This document shows positions 17,967-25,546 of a stretch of 42,128 nt of DNA, piece after piece (within the stretch, counting starts at the first letter, position 1; each line of letters opens with the position of its first letter). A program made the translations under genes and the position numbers. Source of the stretch: Thermoclostridium sp036562185 (GTDB lineage Bacteria > Bacillota > Clostridia > DSM-8532); NCBI GenBank assembly GCA_036562185.1, contig DATCKN010000060.1, positions 1 through 42,128 on the forward strand, read 5' to 3'. Below the pieces are notes generated by a model that saw only the letters and a list, made by a program, of their open reading frames with translations, had not been told where the DNA came from and searched no databases.

Positions 17967-18022
17967 AAATGTAATGTCCCTGTCCAATGCAGTGGAAAGA
18001 TTGATTATAAAGAAATTTTCTG
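17967..18022. other. Short intergenic region before the rsgA leader
   Basis: No gene or strong terminator was recognised between the transglycosylase stop and the rsgA leader promoter. A frame that runs from the transglycosylase 3' end to 18063 has no ribosome binding site of its own. Confidence 0.4.
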
Positions 18023-18051
18023 TTGATGTGACCCTGAATGGTTCATATAAT
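18023..18051 (+). promoter_or_regulatory. Promoter of the rsgA leader
   Basis: TTGATG at 18023-18028 and TATAAT at 18046-18051 are 17 bases apart. The start site would be near 18058, giving a leader of about 370 bases before rsgA. Confidence 0.75.
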
Positions 18052-18108
18052 AAAAGCCGGTAAAACTTTTTGCTAAATTTGCATAATGGTTCGAAAGGAG
18101 TGGTTTTT

Positions 18109-18144
18109 ATGTCAGTAATGAGAATTGGGGTGATTTTTTCTTAA
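18109..18144 (+). CDS. Leader peptide 1 of rsgA (11 residues, MSVMRIGVIFS)
   Basis: The ATG at 18109 is preceded by AAAGGAG (18094-18100) with an eight-base gap, an ideal ribosome binding site, and the frame stops after 11 codons. It is the first translatable element after the promoter and lies about 140 bases before the first terminator. Short strongly initiated peptides in this position are typical of ribosome-mediated attenuators. The sequence itself was not matched to a known leader. Confidence 0.65.
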   Translation: MSVMRIGVIFS

Positions 18145-18203
18145 TTTAATAATGGCACAGGTGCACAGGTAAGCTTTATATTAAGGTTTATTTTGTGATA
18201 CCT

Positions 18204-18272
18204 ATGCAGCTTCTTTCGAGCAACCAGGCGGAACAGGCCGTATGTTTGCATACAGCGAAAAGCCTTAAATAG
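18204..18272 (+). CDS. Possible leader peptide 2 of rsgA (22 residues)
   Basis: The frame starts MQLLSSNQAEQA and ends AKSLK, closing 13 bases before the first terminator stem. A GTG three codons earlier is an alternative start. No strong Shine-Dalgarno precedes it. The reading frame covers a nested hairpin (AGGC/GCCT outside GTATG/CATAC), so translation through it would change the RNA fold. It looks like coding sequence in composition, but expression is unproven. Confidence 0.45.
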   Translation: MQLLSSNQAEQAVCLHTAKSLK

Positions 18273-18285
18273 TGAGTGACGAGAT

Positions 18286-18312
18286 AAACACGTGTTGGTG
18301 GCGTGTTTTTTT
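18286..18312 (+). terminator. Leader terminator 1 upstream of rsgA
   Basis: AAACACG at 18286-18292 pairs with CGTGTTT at 18302-18308, followed by more T residues to 18312. It lies within the rsgA leader rather than after a gene, 14 bases past the stop of the second short ORF. Confidence 0.75.
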
Positions 18313-18354
18313 GTTGCCTTTTTACAGTGTTATAATCATACTTCAAAAGCAGAT

Positions 18355-18382
18355 CCGCAGGTAATCGATACCTGCGGTTTTT
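18355..18382 (+). terminator. Leader terminator 2 upstream of rsgA
   Basis: CCGCAGGTA at 18355-18363 and TACCTGCGG at 18369-18377 form a perfect 9-bp stem with a five-base loop and six T residues follow. It stands 47 bases before the rsgA start codon. A TATAAT at 18331-18336 between the two terminators could be an internal promoter, but its -35 box is poor. Confidence 0.85.
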
Positions 18383-18429
18383 TACAAGCACATAACAAAA
18401 AAGCAAATTTAAAGGATGGGGTTTGAGTA

Positions 18430-19488
18430 ATGGATATAAGAGAATATGGATGGGATGAGCATTTTGAAAAAGAATGGAGGAAAAACTGCGTTGAAGGCAG
18501 GTTTCCCGGAAGAATAATTGCAGACTATGGACAAAAGCTACGGGTTATTTCAGAGCCTGGCGAACTGGTGGTAAGCAGGCCTGTAAACAAGTATGGCAAT
18601 AATATGCAATTAGCGGTAGGTGACTGGGTGGCGCTGGAAAATTCGGCTGAAAATCAGGTGATTCAGATAAAATTTGTTTTGCCGAGGAAAACAAAGTTCT
18701 CAAGGCTTGCCGCCGGAATTGAAGTAAAAGAGCAAATTGTTGCGGCAAATGTTGATACAGTTTTCCTTATACAGTCGCTGAACAGGGATTTTAATATCAG
18801 AAGGCTCGAACGGTATCTGGTTGCCGCATGGGAAAGCGGTGCCTTACCAGTTGTCGTGCTTAGCAAAGCAGACCTGTGCGATAATGCAGCCGACAAAATT
18901 GCCGCTGTATATGGTATGGCACCAGGAGTTGAAATTCATGCAATCAGTTGTATAACAGGAGAAGGAATTGAGAACATAAAAAAATACTTTACGGCAGGTA
19001 AAACAGTAGCATTACTCGGTTCTTCCGGTGTTGGAAAATCCACATTAGTTAACACCTTGGCAGGCAAAGAGCTTCTGAAAACGCAGCAAATCCGCGAAAG
19101 CGACGGCAGAGGAAGACACACCACCACCCATAGGGAGATCCTGCTTTTGCCTGGCGGAGGACTGATTCTGGATACTCCCGGTATGCGGGAACTATCGCTA
19201 TGGGAGTCAGATACAGGCATGGAGGTTATGTTTGGTGATGTGGAGGAACTTGTTAAGATGTGCCGTTTTAATGACTGCAAACACAGGAGTGAGCCGGGAT
19301 GTGCGGTTAAGGAAGCGCTTAATGCCGGAAAACTTGATATTAAAAGGTGGGAGAGCTGGTTAAAATTGCAGAAGGAGCAGGCATATCTCGAAGGCAGAAA
19401 GGAAGTCAAACATATGCTGCAGCAGAAGAAACTGGGAAAAATACTTGCAAAATATCAGAAAGATTTTTATGGTGGCAAAGAACGATGA
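18430..19488 (+). CDS. rsgA: Ribosome small-subunit-dependent GTPase A (RsgA/YjeQ family)
   Basis: The 352-residue protein is a circularly permuted GTPase that acts on the 30S subunit during late maturation. After an N-terminal OB-like domain the G4 motif (LSKAD, near residue 144) comes before G1 (GSSGVGKST, 197-205) and G3 (DTPGM), the permuted order of the family. The C-terminal zinc finger uses C278, C283, H285 and C291. The ATG follows GGATGGGG. It stands alone, not beside the prkC/rpe genes where housekeeping rsgA is usually found in Firmicutes, and is longer than that form, so it may be a paralogue. Its leader with short ORFs and two terminators points to attenuation control. Confidence 0.92.
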   Translation: MDIREYGWDEHFEKEWRKNCVEGRFPGRIIADYGQKLRVISEPGELVVSRPVNKYGNNMQLAVGDWVALENSAENQVIQIKFVLPRKTKFSRLAAGIEVKEQIVAANVDTVFLIQSLNRDFNIRRLERYLVAAWESGALPVVVLSKADLCDNAADKIAAVYGMAPGVEIHAISCITGEGIENIKKYFTAGKTVALLGSSGVGKSTLVNTLAGKELLKTQQIRESDGRGRHTTTHREILLLPGGGLILDTPGMRELSLWESDTGMEVMFGDVEELVKMCRFNDCKHRSEPGCAVKEALNAGKLDIKRWESWLKLQKEQAYLEGRKEVKHMLQQKKLGKILAKYQKDFYGGKER

Positions 19489-19560
19489 TATTAAAACAAT
19501 AAACATAAGGAAAAAAGACTTGCCAAATGGTCTGACATTATTTTTCATGGTTAGAAGTAT

Positions 19561-19598
19561 TATACTCCCTGAGAATTAAAAGGGAGTATACTTTTTTT
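19561..19598 (+). terminator. Intrinsic terminator after rsgA
   Basis: TATACTCCCT at 19561-19570 and AGGGAGTATA at 19581-19590 form a perfect 10-bp stem with a 10-base loop, followed by seven T residues at 19592-19598. Confidence 0.9.
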
Positions 19599-19821
19599 AG
19601 TAAATAATGGTATAATAATACCGGAAAATAAAGCGTAATTTTTTGGAACCATTAAGCATAGTATTATGTCTAATTATAAGAAAATTTTGCCTCGATGGAT
19701 GGGAGCATATCAGTCACATAATTGATTAGTCACAATATTGAAGGCGGGTGAAAGCAACTGTATTCCGGTGTGTAATTTGAAACAACGATTATTAAGTTGG
19801 ACAATATAGGAGGAGATTAAG
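19599..19821. other. Intergenic region after rsgA
   Basis: A TATAAT at 19611-19616 lacks a clear -35 box. I see no gene or recognised riboswitch here. The region ends with AGGAGG (19809-19814), the ribosome binding site of the next gene. Confidence 0.4.
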
Positions 19822-19836
19822 ATTTTTGCTAGGAGA

Positions 19837-20568
19837 TTGGCTGTTTTTTTCCTTACACTGATGATAATGATTATTCTAAAGTTACTGGATTTACCACTTT
19901 TTGCAATAGTAATAATTACAGTAGCGATAATGCTGGCTTTGTACATAGCAATAAGTATTATATCCCATAAAAAGCGATTAAGCCTGTTTGAAAATGAATG
20001 CGATCCCGAGAAATTCCTCCTGAGGACAGAGAAGCAAAAAGAAATCACAGGCAAAAATCCGAAGGTAAAAGCCTTACTGGATATAGACTGTGCGGCTGCA
20101 CTGATTTTGTCAGGAAAGTTTGATGAAGCAAAAGAAGTCCTGCTGTCAATAGATAAAAATAAATTATCTTACAGGAATGGTTCATTGCTTGCTTACACAA
20201 TTAACTTAATCAGTTGTTACTATGAATTGGGAGAAATTGATCGTGCTGAAGAATTATATGAGACTCAAATGCCAACCCTTTCCCCGGTAAACAAAAGGAT
20301 GATGCTTGCTGTAAATATGCTTATGGCGGAAAGGTTTTTCTTTTTAAAAAGATACAATGAAAGCAGGGAGTATTTTAACAGGCTGTGGAAAGAAAAGTTA
20401 AGCAAATGCAGGCGTTTGGAAATCTTATACCGCCTGGCACAAATGGATGAGTTGGAAGGAAATACCGAAAGTGCTATAAAAAGATATCAAAAGGTTGCTG
20501 ATAACGGGAACAAGCTGTGGATAGCGGCCAAAGCCAGGGAAAAATGCAGGAAAACAGAAAGCAGATGA
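19837..20568 (+). CDS. Membrane-anchored TPR-like protein of unknown function
   Basis: I do not recognise a named family. The first 45 residues hold two closely spaced hydrophobic helices (FFLTLMIMIILKLL and FAIVIITVAIMLALYI). The rest is a cytoplasmic-looking alpha-helical region with TPR-like units (SGKFDEAKEVLLSID, YYELGEIDRAEELYE, LEGNTESAIKRYQKVA). The start is uncertain. TTG at 19837 has AGGAGA immediately before it, while AGGAGG at 19809-19814 better suits an in-frame ATT at 19822, which would add FARR residues to the N-terminus. The stop overlaps the next gene by four bases, so both membrane proteins are likely made together. Confidence 0.65.
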   Translation: MAVFFLTLMIMIILKLLDLPLFAIVIITVAIMLALYIAISIISHKKRLSLFENECDPEKFLLRTEKQKEITGKNPKVKALLDIDCAAALILSGKFDEAKEVLLSIDKNKLSYRNGSLLAYTINLISCYYELGEIDRAEELYETQMPTLSPVNKRMMLAVNMLMAERFFFLKRYNESREYFNRLWKEKLSKCRRLEILYRLAQMDELEGNTESAIKRYQKVADNGNKLWIAAKAREKCRKTESR

Positions 20569-21476
20569 GGTTTATGAATATGAACAGGAGAATATGTTTT
20601 GTAGTGTTCCTTTTTGCAGTATTGGCTTTAATTATGCCTGTGCCGGCTTATGCGGATGCGGGGCCAAAGCCTTCTGTGGTTGTAACTTTTGAAGGACTTG
20701 ACGGAGAAAGGTTCTATGCAACTTTATTATCTGAAAGAGACTCCACAGGGCCTCATAGCGTACTGGGAAAATACCAGAATAATCAAAAGTACCATGAGGG
20801 TGACAAAGACTATGAGATCTGGCAGAAATTTCTATCATACCAGGATGAGGACGGGTTTTATTTTTTGCAGTATTTTCAGAACTGCACCGATACACTGAAG
20901 TTTACCTGGGGGTATTATCCTCCGCATAGGTTTAAAATTTTATTGTATTTTCCGGAGCAGGACAGCTTCATTGTAAGTGATGAAATACATGAGAGGTATG
21001 CCTTTGACAGCTATTATAAAGTTGATGCAAGAAATTTGGAGATTAATCCCGAAAAAGTATCAGGCAGTATAATCGTGGAGAAAAACTATGATTTTACATG
21101 GGAGATTATTTCCCTTTTTGCAAGAATTATATTAACTATAGCTGTTGAAATCCTGATTGCAGTGCTGTTTGGCTTTACAGCCAGGAAACAGCTTTATATT
21201 GTGGCAGCAGTAAATATTCTCACCCAGTCTGTATTGAATATTATGCTTAATATTGTTAACTACAAACAGGGCAGCCTGATGTTTGTATTCAATTATATCT
21301 GGATGGAACTTTTAATATTTTTTATAGAAGCTGTCGCGTTTTCTGTCCTCCTGTATAAGTATCGCGGTGAACGAAAGATAGCAAAATGGCTTGCTCCTGT
21401 GTATGCATTCGTAGCAAATGCAATGTCCTTTGTTTTGGGGTTCTTTATCGCATACCTGATACCTGGTATTTTTTAA
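20565..21476 (+). CDS. Secreted/membrane protein of unknown function with signal peptide
   Basis: The family is not recognised. A signal-like segment (ICFVVFLFAVLALIMPVPAYA) opens the protein, with likely cleavage after AYA. An extracytoplasmic domain of about 160 residues follows, then four C-terminal transmembrane helices starting near residue 185. The ATG at 20565 overlaps the upstream stop (ATGA). GAGG within 20567-20570 would also serve the ATG at 20580, which gives a tighter signal peptide; the choice matters little for the mature protein. Coupling to the TPR membrane protein suggests a two-component membrane assembly. Nothing shows its function. Confidence 0.7.
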   Translation: MRFMNMNRRICFVVFLFAVLALIMPVPAYADAGPKPSVVVTFEGLDGERFYATLLSERDSTGPHSVLGKYQNNQKYHEGDKDYEIWQKFLSYQDEDGFYFLQYFQNCTDTLKFTWGYYPPHRFKILLYFPEQDSFIVSDEIHERYAFDSYYKVDARNLEINPEKVSGSIIVEKNYDFTWEIISLFARIILTIAVEILIAVLFGFTARKQLYIVAAVNILTQSVLNIMLNIVNYKQGSLMFVFNYIWMELLIFFIEAVAFSVLLYKYRGERKIAKWLAPVYAFVANAMSFVLGFFIAYLIPGIF

Positions 21477-21653
21477 GTTGTATATGAAAGTGAAATGTAT
21501 CAAACCTTATAAATATTTCAAGTTTATTTAATTATTAAAAGGGTATATAATTATGTAAATCATCTTATTAACAACTGTACGCAACTGTAATTTTACTGCA
21601 GCTGCTGATACACCACAGTTATAAATTTTCATGGAACACAGGAGGAGATAGTA

Positions 21654-22316
21654 ATGGTAAAATATCGCTGTTCAGTATGTGGTTATATCCACGAAGGAGA
21701 ACTGCCTGAGGGTTTTAAATGCCCCAGATGCAAAAGGCCTGCTTCATTTTTTGTTAAAATTGAAGAAAGTAAGGAAAGCAGGAACCCATACGCAGGAACA
21801 AAAACAGAAAAAAATCTGATGGAAGCTTTTGCAGGCGAAAGCCAGGCGAGAAACAAGTATACATATTTTGCCCAAATAGCGCAAAGAGAAGGATACGAAC
21901 AATTGGCAGAGATTTTTCTTACCACTGCAAGGAATGAGCAGGAGCATGCGCGTATTTGGTTTGAAGAGCTCGGGAAATTAGGGAATACCGCTGAAAACCT
22001 TTTACAGGCAGCAGAAGGCGAAAACTATGAATGGACAGATATGTATGATCGCTTTGCTAAAGAAGCCGAGGAAGAAGGTTTTACAGAACTGGCGGAAAAA
22101 TTCCGCAAGGTTGCAGCCATAGAAAAAGCACATGAAGAACGTTATCGCAAATTGTTGAAAAATATTGAAATGCAGCAGGTATTTGAAAAAAGTGAAGAAA
22201 CAATATGGGAATGCCGCGTGTGCGGACATCTTGTAATTGGGAAGAAAGCTCCTGAAGTTTGCCCGGTATGTTCGCATTCCCGGAGTTATTTTGAAGTCAG
22301 GAAAGAAAACTATTAA
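21654..22316 (+). CDS. Rubrerythrin with N- and C-terminal rubredoxin domains
   Basis: The 220-residue protein detoxifies hydrogen peroxide in anaerobes, transferring electrons from rubredoxin iron to a diiron site. An N-terminal rubredoxin-like knuckle pair (CSVCG at 6-10, CPRCK at 23-27) is followed by a four-helix ferritin-like domain. The diiron ligands are in MEAFAGESQARNKY, ARNEQEHARIW and AAIEKAHEERY. A C-terminal rubredoxin (CRVCG and CPVCS) closes the protein. Classical rubrerythrin has one rubredoxin domain only. The ATG follows AGGAGGAGA. It is followed by a terminator at 22427 and looks monocistronic. No PerR box could be assigned with confidence. Confidence 0.92.
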   Translation: MVKYRCSVCGYIHEGELPEGFKCPRCKRPASFFVKIEESKESRNPYAGTKTEKNLMEAFAGESQARNKYTYFAQIAQREGYEQLAEIFLTTARNEQEHARIWFEELGKLGNTAENLLQAAEGENYEWTDMYDRFAKEAEEEGFTELAEKFRKVAAIEKAHEERYRKLLKNIEMQQVFEKSEETIWECRVCGHLVIGKKAPEVCPVCSHSRSYFEVRKENY

Positions 22317-22335
22317 AATACCATTGACGGTATAT

Positions 22336-22416
22336 ATGCCTATGGTTGCAGGACGTAACCAGGTAATGAGGTTCCCGGTGAAGGTTGTTTTACCCGACAC
22401 ACCATGGCAATGTTGA
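22336..22416 (+). CDS. Possible 26-residue ORF after rubrerythrin
   Basis: The frame starts MPMVAGRNQVMRF and ends PDTPWQC. It lies 20 bases after the rubrerythrin stop and 10 bases before the terminator stem. Its composition looks protein-like, but its ribosome binding site is weak (GACGG) and I know no homologue. The same stretch has stems GCCTATGG/CCATGGC, GGTT/AACC and GGTAA/TTACC, so it could instead be a structured 3' region. Confidence 0.3.
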   Translation: MPMVAGRNQVMRFPVKVVLPDTPWQC

Positions 22417-22426
22417 GTGGAAAGAT

Positions 22427-22455
22427 ACCCGGTGTTTTGACTGCACCGGGTTTTT
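22427..22455 (+). terminator. Intrinsic terminator after rubrerythrin
   Basis: ACCCGGTG at 22427-22434 and CACCGGGT at 22444-22451 form an 8-bp stem with a nine-base loop and a run of T. The region from here to 22614 shows no SAM riboswitch or other recognised element ahead of mtnA. Confidence 0.88.
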
Positions 22456-22614
22456 GCTTTACTTTTGGCAATTTGCCGTTCAAAGTAACTGAACTGCTGT
22501 TTGCACGCCCGAAAAAACTTAACAGGTTATTTTGATAAATTTCGATACCTGTTTAAATTAAAATAATTATGCTATGATTATTAATGAACATCAGTTCTTA
22601 TGGAGGCACAACCT

Positions 22615-23679
22615 ATGAGACCTTTATATTTTGAAAACGGAGTATTGAAACTGCTTGACCAGACAAAACTCCCCAACGAGACGGTCTGGCATGAATATAA
22701 TTCCTATAAACAGGTTGCCAAGGCAATAAAAGATATGATTGTAAGAGGGGCACCTGCCATTGGTGTAACGGCAGCCTATGGTATGGTAATAGGGGGCAAT
22801 GGCATTGTTGCTGAAGACAGGGATGAATTTTTCAACGAGCTTAATCGTATTGCCGATGAAATGAAGGATACCAGGCCAACGGCTGTTAATTTGTTCTGGG
22901 CTGTAGACAGGATAATGAAAAAGGCTTATGAGAACAAAAACAGGAGCATCAGTGAAATAAGGGCAGCAATCCTAAACGAAGCAGTGGAAATGGACCTGGA
23001 AGACGTTGAAAACAACCGCAGGATTGGCCAATACGGGAACCGGCTTATTAAACCGAAAGATACTATTTTAACTCACTGTAATGCCGGAAGCCTGGCTACA
23101 TGCGACTATGGTACTGCTTTGGGCGTAATCCGCGCGGCTCATGAAGCAGGGAAAGAGATACGGGTATTTGCGGATGAAACACGCCCATACCTGCAGGGAG
23201 CAAGATTAACCGCTTATGAACTTTTGCAGGACGGTATTCCGGTTACACTGATCTGTGACAATATGGCCGGATATTTTATGCATAAAGGTGAAATAAGCTG
23301 TTGCATAGTCGGTGCAGACAGGATTGCTTCAAACGGAGATACCGCAAATAAAATCGGAACCTATTCAATTGCGGTTCTGGCAAAGGAAAACAATATTCCT
23401 TTTTATGTGGCTGCACCAAGCTCCACAATTGATTTTGACATTGCTTCGGGCGATGAAATAGTTATTGAAGAAAGAAACCACAGGGAGGTTACTCATATCG
23501 GAGATATTAAGATTGCACCCGACGGGGCTGACGTGAAAAATCCTGCATTTGATGTTACACCAAACCGTTATATCACTGCCATTATAACCGAAAAAGGAAT
23601 TTTATACCCGCCCTTCATTGAAAGTATCCAGAAGCTTAAAGAAAAGCTAGCCGGATGCTGTTTATCAATAGAAGTCTAA
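22615..23679 (+). CDS. mtnA: S-methyl-5-thioribose-1-phosphate isomerase
   Basis: The 354-residue enzyme of the eIF2B-related family converts 5-methylthioribose-1-phosphate to the ribulose form in methionine salvage. Landmarks are VRGAPAIGVTAAYG, the catalytic Cys in THCNAGSLATCDYG and the catalytic Asp in VGADRIASNGDTANKIGT. The frame opens at ATG 22600, but TGGAGG (22601-22606) lies inside that reading and eight bases before ATG 22615, which I take as the start. No other methionine salvage gene is adjacent. MtnA-type proteins may also act on related deoxy sugar phosphates from S-adenosyl compounds. Confidence 0.92.
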   Translation: MRPLYFENGVLKLLDQTKLPNETVWHEYNSYKQVAKAIKDMIVRGAPAIGVTAAYGMVIGGNGIVAEDRDEFFNELNRIADEMKDTRPTAVNLFWAVDRIMKKAYENKNRSISEIRAAILNEAVEMDLEDVENNRRIGQYGNRLIKPKDTILTHCNAGSLATCDYGTALGVIRAAHEAGKEIRVFADETRPYLQGARLTAYELLQDGIPVTLICDNMAGYFMHKGEISCCIVGADRIASNGDTANKIGTYSIAVLAKENNIPFYVAAPSSTIDFDIASGDEIVIEERNHREVTHIGDIKIAPDGADVKNPAFDVTPNRYITAIITEKGILYPPFIESIQKLKEKLAGCCLSIEV

Positions 23680-23695
23680 TAAAGGGGAAGGTGCT

Positions 23696-25429
23696 ATGGA
23701 CAAGCTGTGTAAAATATTGATAAGTTTGACTTTGACTTTATTGCTGATTACAGTACCGTCATTTGCTGACAATGGTGTGTCCCGGTTCGATGACGTACCA
23801 CAGGGACATTGGGCCGAAAAAGCCGTGCATGACCTGCGCCTGCTTAAAATAACCGATGGCATCGGCAGCAATAAATACGGTATGGGCCTGGATATAAAAA
23901 GATGTGAATTTGTAACATACCTTGCAAGACTGATGAACTGGGAGACGGTAACACCTGAAAAGGGTAGTTTCATTGATAACATGGACACTTCAAAATGGTA
24001 TTACCCGTATATAGAGACAGCTTACAGGAATGGTGCGATACCGGAGGGCATAAAAGAATTCCGTCCTGAAGATCCAATCACGAGAGAAGAAATGGCAATA
24101 ATGCTTGTGAACGCTTTGGGATATGGCTATCTGGCGCAGCAGTTATCCGGGCTTGGAAGTGATTTTGATGATGTGTCGGAAAATACAGGGTACATAACCA
24201 TCGCAAAAGATTTTGGAATCATAACCGGTACAGGCGATAACAGGTTTAAGCCATATGACACTGCGAAAAGAGAAGAAGCCGCTGTAATGATGATGCGGAT
24301 GTATGAGAAAATCAAAAAGCCTATAAATGAACTTCATGCCTTTTATGCAATCCGCTCATATCCGCAGATTGATTTTATCCCTGAACTGGATTCGGTAAGT
24401 TTCGGCTGGAGCCGGATTGAATATGACTCTGGTAAAGGGCACGTTGTACTGAATACTACTTCAGGCAACAGAAATGATTTTTATATTCCGCCGGGCTTTG
24501 AAGAACCTTTTAATCTGGCCGAAGAAAACAATGTTTCAACCCAGCTCATGGTATTTGCAGACAGCAATACGCTTGTGGATTTCGGCGGGGGTAAGCTTCC
24601 TGTTACAGAACTGGTATTAACAAATCCCGAATTAAGAAAGCAGGCAGTTTCGTTAATTGCAGAACAGGTTAATAATACGGTAATGAATGATATTGAAATT
24701 TCTTTTGACGGTGTGGTTATTGATTTTGAAGGCATGAAGGGGGAAACTCTGAAAAACGCTTTCAGCAGCTTTCTTGGAGAGTTAAGAAATGAACTGGATA
24801 TTGCAGGGAAAAAGCTTATAGTGGCGGTTCATCCCGAAAGAAAACCCGGGCAGGAATATTATGACGGGTATGATTATAAAACCATCGGGCAAATTGCTGA
24901 TAAAGTAATCTTAATGGCGCATGATTACTATGCAAAAAGGCTTTCAGATGCCGAGATGGAAACAGGATATGCAATTACGCCGCTGACCCCTGCTGATGAA
25001 ATATATTATGCATTAAAAGCCATAACCGACAAGGAAAATGGTGTTGAGAACCCGGAGAAAATCTGGCTTCAGATTTCCTTCGATTCGGTCCAGTGGAGCC
25101 TTCAAAGCGGTAAGGTTTTGAACCGGGAACCGTACAAACCAGGCTATGAACAAATCCGCCAAAGGCTTCTTGCCAAGGCAAAAGTACATTACTCGGTTGT
25201 TAACGGCAATCCATACATCGAATACATTGGCGAAACAGATCAAACCCGCAATATCATATGGTATGAAGACTCAAGAAGCGTTATGGCAAAGGTTAATCTT
25301 GCGAAAATGTTCGGAGTGAACGGAATATCCCTGTGGAGATTAGGGAATATACCGAATTACGATGATCTCAATGGTGAAGGCCTGTATCTCGATATATGGC
25401 AGAATCTGTTGAAAGAAACCCAAAGGTGA
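23696..25429 (+). CDS. Secreted SLH-domain protein with GH18-like (YaaH/YdhD type) domain
   Basis: The 577-residue protein has a signal peptide (residues 5-24), three S-layer homology repeats up to about residue 210 (FDDVPQGHWAEKAV, FIDNMDTSKWYYPYIETA, FDDVSENTGYITIA), and a glycoside hydrolase 18 barrel. The catalytic Glu is near 345 in FDGVVIDFEGMK, matching the DxxDxE-type motif of spore cortex hydrolases; VILMAHDYY and NGISLWRLG are other barrel strands. The SLH repeats should attach it to cell-wall pyruvylated polymer, where it would cut peptidoglycan or a related glycan. It begins 16 bases after mtnA and may be cotranscribed, though the functions are unrelated. Confidence 0.88.
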   Translation: MDKLCKILISLTLTLLLITVPSFADNGVSRFDDVPQGHWAEKAVHDLRLLKITDGIGSNKYGMGLDIKRCEFVTYLARLMNWETVTPEKGSFIDNMDTSKWYYPYIETAYRNGAIPEGIKEFRPEDPITREEMAIMLVNALGYGYLAQQLSGLGSDFDDVSENTGYITIAKDFGIITGTGDNRFKPYDTAKREEAAVMMMRMYEKIKKPINELHAFYAIRSYPQIDFIPELDSVSFGWSRIEYDSGKGHVVLNTTSGNRNDFYIPPGFEEPFNLAEENNVSTQLMVFADSNTLVDFGGGKLPVTELVLTNPELRKQAVSLIAEQVNNTVMNDIEISFDGVVIDFEGMKGETLKNAFSSFLGELRNELDIAGKKLIVAVHPERKPGQEYYDGYDYKTIGQIADKVILMAHDYYAKRLSDAEMETGYAITPLTPADEIYYALKAITDKENGVENPEKIWLQISFDSVQWSLQSGKVLNREPYKPGYEQIRQRLLAKAKVHYSVVNGNPYIEYIGETDQTRNIIWYEDSRSVMAKVNLAKMFGVNGISLWRLGNIPNYDDLNGEGLYLDIWQNLLKETQR

Positions 25430-25439
25430 ACAGTTAAAC

Positions 25440-25468
25440 TTGAATTTTGCGTAAAAACCTGATATAAA
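25440..25468 (+). promoter_or_regulatory. Promoter of the MFS transporter gene
   Basis: TTGAAT at 25440-25445 and TATAAA at 25463-25468 have a 17-base spacer. The start site would be near 25475, just before a perfect palindrome. Confidence 0.6.
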
Positions 25469-25481
25469 GGGATTGTTAAGA

Positions 25482-25499
25482 CTCCGGAAGCTTCCGGAG
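25482..25499. promoter_or_regulatory. Perfect 18-bp palindrome upstream of the MFS gene
   Basis: CTCCGGAAGCTTCCGGAG reads the same on both strands. It lies just downstream of the predicted transcription start and may be an operator. The AATATTT that follows is too weak for a confident terminator call. Confidence 0.5.
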
Positions 25500-25546
25500 A
25501 ATATTTAAGCATTAAGAGTACAGCAAATTTAAATAAGGGTATACAT

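Noticed and set aside
19748..19780. Ten-codon GTG-initiated frame upstream of the TPR membrane protein gene
   Set aside because: The only purine-rich stretch abuts the GTG with no spacing, and no attenuator hairpin with T-tract follows.
22456..22614. Possible SAM riboswitch ahead of mtnA
   Set aside because: No S-box, SAM-II or other recognised SAM-sensing motif is present; the stretch is simple AT-rich spacer.
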